This document shows, one piece after another, positions 28,834 through 36,056 of a DNA stretch of 64,000 bases (positions are counted from its first letter, which is position 1; each line of letters starts with the position of its first letter). The notes beneath the pieces were generated by a model, which saw nothing but the letters and a program-made list of their open reading frames with translations, did no database searches and had not been told where the DNA came from. The DNA is from Mesorhizobium shangrilense (GTDB lineage Bacteria; Pseudomonadota; Alphaproteobacteria; Rhizobiales; Rhizobiaceae). The DNA is taken from NCBI RefSeq assembly GCF_028826155.1, contig NZ_JAQGPN010000001.1:4159501-4223500 (forward strand), given 5' to 3'. The position numbers and the translations under genes are program-made.

Positions 28834-30186
28834 ATGACCGCGATCTTCGCGCAGCAGGCTCTTCTGCCGACGGGCTGGGCAAGGAACGTCAGGCTGGAGA
28901 TCGGCGGAGGACGCATCGCTTCGGTCGCGGCAGACGCTGCGCCGCAGCCGAGCGACGACCACTGTGCAGCGCTCGTCTCGGGGATGCCCAACCTGCACAG
29001 TCACGCTTTCCAGCGCGGCATGGCGGGCCTGGCGGAAGTCCGCGGCAACACGTCCGACAGTTTTTGGTCGTGGCGGGAGGTGATGTATCGGTTCGCGCTC
29101 TCGATGACCCCGGAACAGATGGAGGCGATCGCCGCGCAGCTCTATGTCGAGATGCTGGAGGCGGGCTTCACCCGCGTCGGGGAATTCCACTACCTGCATC
29201 ACGACCGCGACGGTCGCCCCTATGACAACGTGGGCGAGCTCGCGGGTCGCATCGTCGGGGCGGCGGAGCAGACCGGCATCGCTCTCACGCTACTGCCGGT
29301 CTTCTACGCACATTCGGGTTTCGACGGCGCCGCACCCAACGAAGGGCAGCGCCGTTTCATCAACGATCTGAATCGCTTCGCCACTCTGCTTGAGAAAGTC
29401 CGCGAATCCGTTCGCGTCTTGAATCAAGGCGTGGTCGGCGTTGCGCCGCACAGCCTGAGGGCCGTCACCCCGGAAGAACTGGACGAAGTCGCGCGCCTCG
29501 CCGGCGACGGCCCGATCCACATCCACATCGCCGAACAGGTCAAGGAAGTGGAGGATTGCATCGCCTGGTCGGGCCAGCGGCCGGTCGAATGGCTGCTGGA
29601 CAATGCCGAGGTCGACGACCGCTGGTGCCTCATCCACGCCACGCACATGACGGACGCCGAGACGGTCGCGGTCGCGCGTGCGGGCGCGGTAGCCGGGCTC
29701 TGCCCTCTCACCGAAGCCAATCTCGGCGACGGCACGTTTGCGGCGACCCTGTTCCGCGAGCACGGCGGCCTGTTCGGGGTAGGGTCGGACTCCAACGTGC
29801 AGATCGGGGTCGCCGACGAGATGCGCCAGCTCGAATATTCGCAGCGGCTTGCGCGCCGCGCCCGCAACGTCGTCGCCGAACCGGGAGGCTCCACCGGTCG
29901 TGCGCTGTTCGACGGCGCGCTTGCCGGCGGGGCGCGCGCGCTGGGCGCCGCGCCCGTCGCAATCGCCGAGGGTTCGTCAGCCGACCTCGTCTCACTCGAC
30001 CAGTCCTACCCCGGGTTCGAAAGCTCGATGGGTGATGCCGTTCTGGATGCCTGGGTCTTCACCGGCCGCGTCCGCCCGCGCAGCATCTGGGTAGCCGGCC
30101 GCAAGCTGGTCGACGAGGGACGCCACCGGGATCGGGAGGCAGTCGCCGCTCGCTTCCGCAGGGCCATGCGCGAGCTTGCGGTTTGA
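28834..30186 (+). CDS. hutF: Formimidoylglutamate deiminase
   Basis: Fourth step: N-formimino-L-glutamate to N-formylglutamate and ammonia. 450-residue amidohydrolase with GMPNLHSHAFQRGMAGLAE (HxH), EFHYLHHDRDG, HIHIAEQVKEVEDC (metal His), VDDRWCLIHATHM and FGVGSDSNVQIGV (catalytic Asp). ATG 28834 has TGGGGGA 7 nt upstream. It is divergent from hutI and followed at once by hutC, whose first possible codon overlaps its stop. Confidence 0.96.
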   Translation: MTAIFAQQALLPTGWARNVRLEIGGGRIASVAADAAPQPSDDHCAALVSGMPNLHSHAFQRGMAGLAEVRGNTSDSFWSWREVMYRFALSMTPEQMEAIAAQLYVEMLEAGFTRVGEFHYLHHDRDGRPYDNVGELAGRIVGAAEQTGIALTLLPVFYAHSGFDGAAPNEGQRRFINDLNRFATLLEKVRESVRVLNQGVVGVAPHSLRAVTPEELDEVARLAGDGPIHIHIAEQVKEVEDCIAWSGQRPVEWLLDNAEVDDRWCLIHATHMTDAETVAVARAGAVAGLCPLTEANLGDGTFAATLFREHGGLFGVGSDSNVQIGVADEMRQLEYSQRLARRARNVVAEPGGSTGRALFDGALAGGARALGAAPVAIAEGSSADLVSLDQSYPGFESSMGDAVLDAWVFTGRVRPRSIWVAGRKLVDEGRHRDREAVAARFRRAMRELAV

Positions 30187-30206
30187 CTGAGGCGGATGAT
30201 AGCGGG

Positions 30207-30986
30207 ATGTCACCGCCCTCAAGCAGAACAGGAAGTCGATCCTTGGACGCACCGAACACAGGCGAAGGAGCGTCCACTCAAGGCTCGCTCCATCGACGCA
30301 TCCTGGCGGACATCACGGACAAGATCCTTTCCGGCGCATGGCCGCCGGGCCACCGTATCCCGTTCGAGCACGTGCTGACCGAAGAGTACGGATGCTCGCG
30401 CATGACAGTGAACAAGGCGATGACCGAACTCGCCAAGGGCGGACTGATCGAGCGCCGCCGCCGTTCGGGCAGTTTCGTCAGCCGGCCGCGCTCGCAGGCG
30501 GCCATCCTCGAGATTCACGACATCGCCACCGAGGTGCACGCGCTCGGACTCCCCTACCGCTACGAACTGGTCGAGGGGCAGCGCCGCCCCGCCGCTTCTG
30601 CGGACCGCGAGGCGATCGACGTGGAGGAAGGCACGCCGCTGCTCCAGCTCACCTGCATCCATTTCGCCGGGGAGCGCGCCTTCTGCCTGGAGGAGCGGCT
30701 GATCAACCAGGCGGCAGTGCCCGAGGCTGAGGCGGCCATCTTCTCGGAATCCGCGCCCGGAGCCTGGCTTATCGCGCAGGTGCCGTGGAGCGCCGCCGAG
30801 CACAGCATCAAGGCGGCGGCTGCCGATCGCGTCGTCGCCAAGGCGCTGGACATTCCCAAGGGCGCGCCTTGCCTCCTGGTCGAGCGGCGCACCTGGAGCG
30901 GCGGCCAGCCCATCACGCGGGTGCGACTGACCTATCCGGGCGACAGCCACACGTTGATTGCGCGTTTCGTGCCGTCGCAGAAATGA
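30207..30986 (+). CDS. hutC: Histidine utilisation repressor, GntR family
   Basis: Represses the hut operons; urocanate usually releases it. An N-terminal winged helix (SLHRRILADITDKILSGAWPPG, CSRMTVNKAMTELAKGGLIERR, GSFVSRP) is followed by a UTRA ligand domain (DIATEVHALGLPYRYEL, LLVERRTWSGGQPITRVRLTYPG). ATG 30207 gives 259 residues; a TTG at 30183, overlapping the hutF stop, would add 8. Both are possible and ribosome sites are weak. It probably acts at the palindrome at 28771-28784. Confidence 0.93.
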   Translation: MSPPSSRTGSRSLDAPNTGEGASTQGSLHRRILADITDKILSGAWPPGHRIPFEHVLTEEYGCSRMTVNKAMTELAKGGLIERRRRSGSFVSRPRSQAAILEIHDIATEVHALGLPYRYELVEGQRRPAASADREAIDVEEGTPLLQLTCIHFAGERAFCLEERLINQAAVPEAEAAIFSESAPGAWLIAQVPWSAAEHSIKAAAADRVVAKALDIPKGAPCLLVERRTWSGGQPITRVRLTYPGDSHTLIARFVPSQK

Positions 30987-30987
30987 A

Positions 30988-31020
30988 AAGGCGCCCGCCG
31001 CGCGATGCGGCGGACGCCTT
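30988..31020. terminator. Bidirectional terminator between hutC and ridA
   Basis: AAGGCGCCCGCCGC and GCGGCGGACGCCTT pair over 14 positions with one C/A mismatch and a GCGAT loop. On the minus strand the stem is followed by TTTTCATTT, a good terminator for the RidA gene; in the other direction it ends hutC. Confidence 0.75.
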
Positions 31021-31039
31021 CGAAGGGTCGTCGCCCGAA

Positions 31040-31384
31040 TCAGATCGCCGCGGTGACGATGATCTCGACGAGGTATTCCGGTCCGGCCAGCTTGGCCTCG
31101 CCAGTCGCGCGGGCCGGCGCGTTCGGCCCGTCCACCCACTTGTCCCAGACCGAGTTCATCTCGGCGAAGTCCTTCATGTCGGAAAGCCAGATGATCGTCT
31201 GCAGCAGCTTCGACTTGTCGGTGCCTGCCTCGGCGAGCAGCTTGTCGATCGTCTCGAGGATGTCCTGCGTCTGCTGCGCGACGCTGCCACCCGGCTTGCC
31301 GACTTGGCCGGCCAGATAGACCGTGTTGCCATGGATCACGGCCTGGCTCATGCGGGGGCCCGCGTGCAGTCTCTTGATAGTCAT
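31040..31384 (-). CDS. RidA/YjgF-family protein
   Basis: Small trimeric enamine/imine deaminase-type protein, 114 residues: QAVIHGNTVYLAGQVG, QTQDILETIDKLLAEAGTD and LVEIIVTAAI. RidA proteins clear reactive 2-aminoacrylate or related imines made by amino-acid enzymes. It is 24 bp downstream of a D-amino-acid-oxidase-like flavoprotein, so it may handle the imine that flavoprotein makes. The canonical RidA Arg is in the PARATGEAKLA region. Confidence 0.9.
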   Translation of the reverse strand: MTIKRLHAGPRMSQAVIHGNTVYLAGQVGKPGGSVAQQTQDILETIDKLLAEAGTDKSKLLQTIIWLSDMKDFAEMNSVWDKWVDGPNAPARATGEAKLAGPEYLVEIIVTAAI

Positions 31385-31408
31385 GCTCAGTTCCTTCTTT
31401 CGATGCGA

Positions 31409-32521
31409 TTACCGGAAGCGGTTGGGCGACAGTGCCGCGGTCCATGCCTCCATGCCTGCCGACGGCGCAACCCCGCGCAGCAGTTCTCCAGCCAGCCGGG
31501 ACAGTGCCGGTCCGGTCTGTATTCCATAACCGCCCTGCCCCGCCAGCCAGAAGAAGTTTTCGGTCGTGCGATCGAAGCCCGTTACGGGCGTGCGGTCCGG
31601 CGCAAAGGTGCGCAGCCCCGCCCAGCTCCGCTCGACGCGCGTCACCGGAATGGTCACAGCCTGCTCGAACCGGTAGAGCCCCTCCGCCAACACCATGTCG
31701 TCGGCGAAGGCATCGTGCGGATCGACGGGATCCTCGTCCCCCGGCGAGACGAACAGGCGGCCGCCATCGGGCTTGCAGTACCAATTCTCGCGCGCATCGT
31801 CGATCAGCGGCCAGTCCTTCAGGTCGTAGCCCTCGGGCGCCGGCAGCACGGCCATGGAGCGCCTCATCGGCTGCAGGCCGATCGAGGTCACGCCGCAGGC
31901 CGCCGCGACCTTATCCGCCCACGCCCCGGCGGCGTTGACGATCGTCGCGGCTCGCACCCGCACGGACGGCGTTTCGATGTGCCAGGCTCCGTCTCGCCTC
32001 TCGGCCCGCGCGACCGGCGCCCGGGTGACAAGCTGCGCGCCGTTTGCCCGGGCCTTCTTCAGCCAGCCTTCATGGAGCGCGGCGACGTCGATGTCCTGCG
32101 CGTCCTCCTCGAAGGCCGCCGCCGCGAGCCAGTCGCGGTTGAGGATAGGGACACGTGTGATCGCGTCCTCGACGCCGATCTCGCGCAGGCCGTTCGATTG
32201 GGCGAGCAGGTCGGCAAGCGCTTCCTGACCCTCTGCGTCGGTCACGAACAGCGCGCCTCTCGGCGTCAGCAGGGGTGACGGAAACAGCGACCGGTCGCGC
32301 GCGTCGTAGTGGGCCGCGCTCGCCTGGGTCAGCGCGCGGATGACGTCGTTGCCATAGTTGCGCAGGAAAATCGCGGCGGACCGGCCCGTCGAATGGTAGC
32401 CCGGGCGTTCTTCCTGCTCCAGGATGGCGCAGCTCAGCTCGGCAGCGATCTCCGCGGCGATGCCCGCGCCGGCAATCCCTGCGCCTATGATGGCGACATC
32501 CACATGGATTTCATCAGTCAT
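31409..32521 (-). CDS. FAD-dependent amino-acid/amine oxidoreductase (DAO family)
   Basis: Flavoprotein of the D-amino-acid oxidase/sarcosine oxidase-like family, 370 residues. The FAD motif is VAIIGAGIAGAGIAAEIA; STGRSAAIFLRNYG, VNAAGAWADKVA, LPAPEGYDLKDWP and FFWLAGQGGYGIQTGPALSR follow the DadA/GlpD-like plan. ATG 32521 is chosen because the family sequence begins there. It is followed by RidA in an apparent two-gene operon, consistent with oxidation of an amino acid or amine to an imine. The substrate is unknown. Confidence 0.88.
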   Translation of the reverse strand: MTDEIHVDVAIIGAGIAGAGIAAEIAAELSCAILEQEERPGYHSTGRSAAIFLRNYGNDVIRALTQASAAHYDARDRSLFPSPLLTPRGALFVTDAEGQEALADLLAQSNGLREIGVEDAITRVPILNRDWLAAAAFEEDAQDIDVAALHEGWLKKARANGAQLVTRAPVARAERRDGAWHIETPSVRVRAATIVNAAGAWADKVAAACGVTSIGLQPMRRSMAVLPAPEGYDLKDWPLIDDARENWYCKPDGGRLFVSPGDEDPVDPHDAFADDMVLAEGLYRFEQAVTIPVTRVERSWAGLRTFAPDRTPVTGFDRTTENFFWLAGQGGYGIQTGPALSRLAGELLRGVAPSAGMEAWTAALSPNRFR

Positions 32522-32705
32522 CGGCGCCTCGCAACAATCCCCAGGTTGCCGGCCACACATGTCACGTCCCGCGGAAAATGCAAACGCAATCGGTTGGGTC
32601 AGCTGCCGCCGGGCGGGCGCGCGCGCGGTGCTTCCTCAGGGTGTCGAAGAACGGTTGACCCGGCAGCGTCTTTCCCCGAATGTCGCTGCTTTCTGGGAGC
32701 CGCCC

Positions 32706-33500
32706 ATGAAGTTTGCGCGCGTCAACGGCGTCGTCCTTCACTACGAGCTGACGGATCGTTCGGACCTGCCGGTCCTCGTCTTCTCGAATTCGCTCGGCAC
32801 CGATCTTCGTATTTGGGACATGGTCGCGGAGCGGCTCGCCGACCGCTACCGCATCCTGCGCTACGACAAGCGCGGGCATGGCCTTTCCGAAATCACGCCC
32901 GCCCCCTACAACCTCATCGACCATGTCGAAGATTTGACCGCGCTGCTCGCCCATCTCTCGATCAGCCGCGTCGCCGTGGTCGGCCTCTCGGTCGGCGGGT
33001 TGATCGCTCAGGGCATTGCAGCGCGCCACCCGGATCTCGTCGCGGCTCTCGTCCTTTCCAACACTGCCCACAAGATCGGCACCGAGGACAGCTGGAACGA
33101 GCGCATCAAGACGGTCAGCGAGAAGGGCATCGCGGCGATCGCAGACGGCGTCCTGGAACGCTGGTTCTCGCCTGCCTACCGCTCACCCGACAATGCCGAC
33201 TTCGCGGGATATGCCGCAATGCTGCGGCGCTCGCCCGTCGAAGGCTACCTCGGCACCTGCGCGGCGATCCGCGATGCCGACCTCACCGAGTCGACGCGCG
33301 CCCTCGCCGTGCCGGTCCTGTGCATTGCGGGCGAGCACGACGGCGCGACGCCACCGGATCTCGTGCGCAGCACTGCGGCGCTGGTCAAGGGCGCCGAGTT
33401 CCGCATCATCGCGGATGCCGGGCACATTCCCTGCGTCGAGCAGCCCGATGCCGTCGCAAGCCTCGTCGCCGGCTTTCTCAAGGGCGCGAGATACGCCTGA
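32706..33500 (+). CDS. pcaD: 3-oxoadipate enol-lactonase
   Basis: Hydrolyses 3-oxoadipate enol-lactone in the beta-ketoadipate pathway. 264-residue alpha/beta hydrolase with VFSNSLGTDLRIWD, RYDKRGHGLSE, the nucleophile in VVGLSVGGLIAQG, Asp in GEHDGATPPD and His in AGHIPCVEQPD. ATG 32706 is preferred; the open frame upstream to 32424 is not family-like. No other pca gene is in the window, so it is isolated from its pathway and could serve a related lactone or ester. Confidence 0.88.
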   Translation: MKFARVNGVVLHYELTDRSDLPVLVFSNSLGTDLRIWDMVAERLADRYRILRYDKRGHGLSEITPAPYNLIDHVEDLTALLAHLSISRVAVVGLSVGGLIAQGIAARHPDLVAALVLSNTAHKIGTEDSWNERIKTVSEKGIAAIADGVLERWFSPAYRSPDNADFAGYAAMLRRSPVEGYLGTCAAIRDADLTESTRALAVPVLCIAGEHDGATPPDLVRSTAALVKGAEFRIIADAGHIPCVEQPDAVASLVAGFLKGARYA

Positions 33501-33622
33501 CCATACCAAACAGGGTGGGTTTGCCGGAGACCAGGCGCTCAAACGACAACCCGCCCCCTTGCAATTTGCGCAAGCGGTCGCCAAATCGACGAACATCCAA
33601 CTCCCGTTCAGGACCGCAAAGC

Positions 33623-33964
33623 ATGAACTATCGTCAGATCGCCGAGGGCTATTCGGTCTCGTCGCAGATCACGCCCGAAGAGGTCGCCGAGATCAAGGCG
33701 GCAGGGTTCAAGAGCGTCATCTGCAATCGCCCCGACAACGAGGACCCAGGCCAGCCTTCCGCTGACACGATCCGCACGGCAGTTGAGGCGGCGGGCCTTG
33801 CCTTCCGCCATATCCCTGTGATCAGCGGCCAGCTCACCCAAGCGAACGTCGAGGAACAGGCGGCCGCGCTCGAGGAACTTGAAGGCCCGGTCTTCGCCTA
33901 TTGCCGTTCAGGCACTCGCTGCACGAATCTTTATGCGGGCGCGCAGCAGCTGAAGGGGTTATAG
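33623..33964 (+). CDS. TIGR01244-family sulfurtransferase/phosphatase-like protein
   Basis: Small 113-residue protein of the beta-lactamase-hydrolase-like N-terminal (DUF442) family, with a protein-tyrosine-phosphatase-like fold. It has VSSQITPEEVAEIKAAGFKS, VICNRPDNEDPGQPS and the active-site loop YCRSGTRC (Cys-x5-Arg). ATG 33623 is chosen from the family start. In many bacteria this domain is fused to a metallo-beta-lactamase persulfide dioxygenase; here it stands alone. A GC hairpin follows the stop. Confidence 0.9.
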   Translation: MNYRQIAEGYSVSSQITPEEVAEIKAAGFKSVICNRPDNEDPGQPSADTIRTAVEAAGLAFRHIPVISGQLTQANVEEQAAALEELEGPVFAYCRSGTRCTNLYAGAQQLKGL

Positions 33965-33965
33965 A

Positions 33966-33999
33966 GGGCGGGCCGTCACCAATCGCCTGCCCGCCATTT
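33966..33999 (+). terminator. Hairpin after the TIGR01244 gene
   Basis: GGCGGGC (33967-33973) and GCCCGCC (33989-33995) form a 7-bp stem with a 15-nt loop, 2 bp after the stop and followed by ATTTCATTT. A plausible weak intrinsic terminator. Confidence 0.6.
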
Positions 34000-34061
34000 C
34001 ATTTACGTCCGATCGGTCCCGGCTCGATTGACGCCAACAGGCGCAAGATGGCCGGGCGCAG

Positions 34062-34343
34062 TTACGGGAGATGGGTATTGAGGATGTTCAGCATCACGTC
34101 CTCACGAATGCGATAGTACTCGTGGCGCAGCATGTTTCCGATGCTGATGATGTCTGACCACGGAACGTCGGGTTTTCGCTGACGGATCTCGCTGGAAAGC
34201 GACTTCGCGGCCTCGGAGATGATCTCGATCGCCCGCTCCAGAGTTCGCTGCATCACATAGTCGGCCACTATTTCCTCAGAAGACCGGTTCTGCGTCGCCG
34301 CCGTGATTGCGTCGATGCTGTAGGATATGGCGAAGTCTGACAT
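34062..34343 (-). CDS. hepT: HepT-like (DUF86) toxin
   Basis: Predicted ribonuclease toxin of the MntA-HepT toxin-antitoxin type, 93 residues, all helical: SIDAITAATQNRSSEEI, RTLERAIEIISEAAKSLS and NMLRHEYYRIREDV. The HxY part of the Rx4HxY motif is present (HEY), but the Arg that should lie five residues before the His is a Gly; this GNxLRHEY variant is a recognisable HepT subgroup. It is 21 bp downstream of the MntA gene and both are intact, unlike the other toxin-antitoxin modules here. Confidence 0.87.
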   Translation of the reverse strand: MSDFAISYSIDAITAATQNRSSEEIVADYVMQRTLERAIEIISEAAKSLSSEIRQRKPDVPWSDIISIGNMLRHEYYRIREDVMLNILNTHLP

Positions 34344-34364
34344 GCGGCAGGCTGGTTGGCGACC

Positions 34365-34664
34365 TCAGAACACGCGTATCGCGCGTTGCTCGATATAGGG
34401 ACGATAGTGCGAGACCAGTTCATCGCGCGTCCCGTAGCCGATTTCTACGTTTGGAAACTGCGCCTCCAACACGCGGTAGGGAACAAGGTAGCTGCTCAGG
34501 TCCATCCCCTTCCCGGACTGCAGATCGACCATGATATCGATGTCGCTGTCCGGCCGCGCTTCGTCGCGCGCATAGGAGCCGTAGAGGTACAACGACGCCA
34601 CCCCGCGCGCCCGCAGGGCAGGTTCGGCGGCTTTCAGACGAGCGATGACCTCGGCACGGTTCAT
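34365..34664 (-). CDS. mntA: MntA-like minimal nucleotidyltransferase antitoxin
   Basis: Antitoxin that, in characterised pairs, AMPylates the HepT tyrosine. 99 residues with the exact nucleotidyltransferase motif GSYARDEARPDSDIDIMVD (GSx10DxD) and a C-terminal VEIGYGTRDELVSHYRPYIE. ATG 34664 is chosen since the family starts MNRAEVIARLK; the frame open to 34739 is not family-like. It precedes hepT by 21 bp. The pair borders the insertion in the lrp gene. Confidence 0.88.
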   Translation of the reverse strand: MNRAEVIARLKAAEPALRARGVASLYLYGSYARDEARPDSDIDIMVDLQSGKGMDLSSYLVPYRVLEAQFPNVEIGYGTRDELVSHYRPYIEQRAIRVF

Positions 34665-34735
34665 GGCCCTGATGATATAGTGCCTTCCAGTCATCGTCAC
34701 GCCAGCTCTGTTCGCCCCACCGTGCATGCCTCGCC

Positions 34736-34847
34736 TCACAGCGGCAGCGCGCTCGTCTCCTTCAGCGTCTCCAGAACGATCGCCGTCTTCACGTGCTGCA
34801 CGGACTCGTGCGGCAGGAGCACGTCGTTGACGAAGGCGGCCAGCGCC
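34736..34847 (-). pseudogene. Displaced 3' end of the Lrp-family gene
   Basis: In the minus-strand frame this encodes ALAAFVNDVLLPHESVQHV..., ending LETLKETSALPL and TGA. It is the same C-terminus as the Lrp-family gene 700 bp upstream (which ends LETLKETTSLPL), with exactly the same distance to the stop. It has no start or ribosome site. It reads as the original end of the gene, separated from its body by the insertion. Confidence 0.85.
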
Positions 34848-35566
34848 AAGCTTGAACTGTTGCCCTACATCTTCTTGCAGAAATTCAGCGCCAAGAACGG
34901 CGGTATCATATCGATTTCTTTAGACGCCCCGCCTATGGAAATAGTACGCGAAGTGATACCAACAACGGTATAATCCTTTCCTCCAGCGTTGAATTTATCT
35001 CCACTGCCCGAAAAGACGGGAACTTGTATGGTTACTTCCTGTTCTGGAAGCTCCTCAACCGTCAGTTTGTGCTGCTCGGAGCCGCCCACCGCCCGAAGCA
35101 GCCGGTTTGCAAGGCCCGTGCCGTGACCTGCTCCGATGATAAATCGCCCCGAGCCATCTTCGAATGCAGTCCAACCATCCGGACAGCCATCGCTGAGATC
35201 AAACGCTGCGACAGCACCTTTTGGCACGCCACCCAACAGAGTGATTAGCATCGGCCTCAGGAATAGCCACCAACCGAAGAGCGCTGCAACGCCGAGAATT
35301 ACAATAGCTCCAAGAACCCACCTCGAAACTTGCTGGATAGCTTCTTTCCTTATGGCCGCTCTCAATTCCGAAGGAATCTGGTCGAAATCCCTAGTAGCCA
35401 TTTGGATCACCTCCAACTAAACCCTAGGTTTAGTATCGTTCGTATTGATACAATTTACAATGGTAAACTCGTGGTCTCCTTCAGCGTCTCCAAAACGATC
35501 GCCGTCTTCACGTGCTGCACGGACTCGTGCGGCAGGAGCACGTCGTTGACGAAGGCGGCCAGCGCC
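34755..35566. mobile_element. Small insertion bounded by 93-bp direct repeats, in the 3' end of an lrp gene
   Basis: Positions 34755-34847 and 35474-35566 are direct repeats identical at 92 of 93 bases (only difference CCAGAACG against CCAAAACG). They enclose 626 bp with lower GC than the surroundings and one gene. The lrp gene now ends in the right copy; its former end is the left copy. After the repeat the two stop-proximal ends differ in bases but still encode similar residues. No recombinase is present. Confidence 0.75.
34865..35401 (-). CDS. Membrane-anchored tail-collar-like protein of unknown function
   Basis: 178 residues. An N-terminal cytoplasmic stretch is followed by one transmembrane helix (about residues 28-50, WVLGAIVILGVAALFGWWLF), then an extracytoplasmic domain: GAVAAFDLSDGCPDGWTAFE, GRFIIGAGHG, VGGSEQHKLTVEELPEQEV and a C-terminal MIPPFLALNFCKKM. 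This pattern (C-P-x-G-W, GRFxxG, GGxExHxLTxxELP, PPxxALxFC) resembles phage tail-collar/fibre-tip domains, though the usual HxH after ELP is replaced by EQE. ATG 35401 has a near-perfect anti-SD complement, GGAGGTGATC, upstream. Codon use and GC differ from neighbours. It is the only gene of the insertion. Confidence 0.75.
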   Translation of the reverse strand: MATRDFDQIPSELRAAIRKEAIQQVSRWVLGAIVILGVAALFGWWLFLRPMLITLLGGVPKGAVAAFDLSDGCPDGWTAFEDGSGRFIIGAGHGTGLANRLLRAVGGSEQHKLTVEELPEQEVTIQVPVFSGSGDKFNAGGKDYTVVGITSRTISIGGASKEIDMIPPFLALNFCKKM

Positions 35567-35925
35567 TTCAGGTCGCGCGTGACGACCTTCAGGATGTAGT
35601 CCATCTCTCCCGTCAGCGCATGCGCCTCCTGGACCTCGGGCAGCCGGGAGACGAGTTCCGCAAAGCGGCGCGCATTGTCCCGATTGTGGGTGGAGAGCGT
35701 CACCGTCACCACGTTGACCAGGCCGAAGCCGAGGCGGTCGCGATCGAGCACCGCCCGGTAGCCGCGCACGTAACCTTCCTCCTCCAGCCGCTGCCGGCGC
35801 CGCGAGCACTGCGACGGCGACAGGTTTACGCGTTCGGAAAGATCGTTGTTGGTGAGCCGCGCATCATGTTGCAGCAATGCCAGTATCTTGCGGTCGAACG
35901 CGTCGATCTGCGTACTGTCCGGCAT
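35455..35925 (-). CDS. Lrp/AsnC-family transcriptional regulator
   Basis: Probable regulator of the divergent hpd gene. 156 residues: an N-terminal HTH (DAFDRKILALLQHDARLTNNDLSE, LSPSQCSRRRQRLEEEGYV) and a C-terminal RAM domain (ALTGEMDYILKVVTRDLKAL, ending LKETTSLPL). The last 37 codons overlap the 93-bp repeat that bounds the insertion, so its terminus has been replaced by an insertion-derived copy while keeping the length. The 131-bp divergent region holds two inverted repeats. Confidence 0.93.
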   Translation of the reverse strand: MPDSTQIDAFDRKILALLQHDARLTNNDLSERVNLSPSQCSRRRQRLEEEGYVRGYRAVLDRDRLGFGLVNVVTVTLSTHNRDNARRFAELVSRLPEVQEAHALTGEMDYILKVVTRDLKALAAFVNDVLLPHESVQHVKTAIVLETLKETTSLPL

Positions 35926-35945
35926 GATGCGCCTCCCAACGCACG

Positions 35946-35981
35946 AATTGCGCGCAAATCAAGCATTCGAAGCGATTGAAT
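35946..35981. promoter_or_regulatory. Operator-like inverted repeats between lrp and hpd
   Basis: TTGCGCGCAA at 35946-35955 is a perfect 10-bp palindrome, followed by GCATTC (35961-35966) and GAATGC (35976-35981), a 6-bp inverted repeat with a 9-bp spacer. They lie 20-60 bp from the regulator start and 75-110 bp from hpd, suitable for autoregulation and control of hpd. Confidence 0.5.
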
Positions 35982-36056
35982 GCAAGCACGATGCAGAGGC
36001 TGAGGAGTAAGATCGCCGCAAATTGGACAATCATCCTGTCCCAAGGGAGATCAGAC

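Noticed and set aside
34848..35473. Prophage remnant
   Set aside because: Only one collar-like gene with a membrane helix is present; no other phage structural gene, integrase or lysis gene lies nearby.
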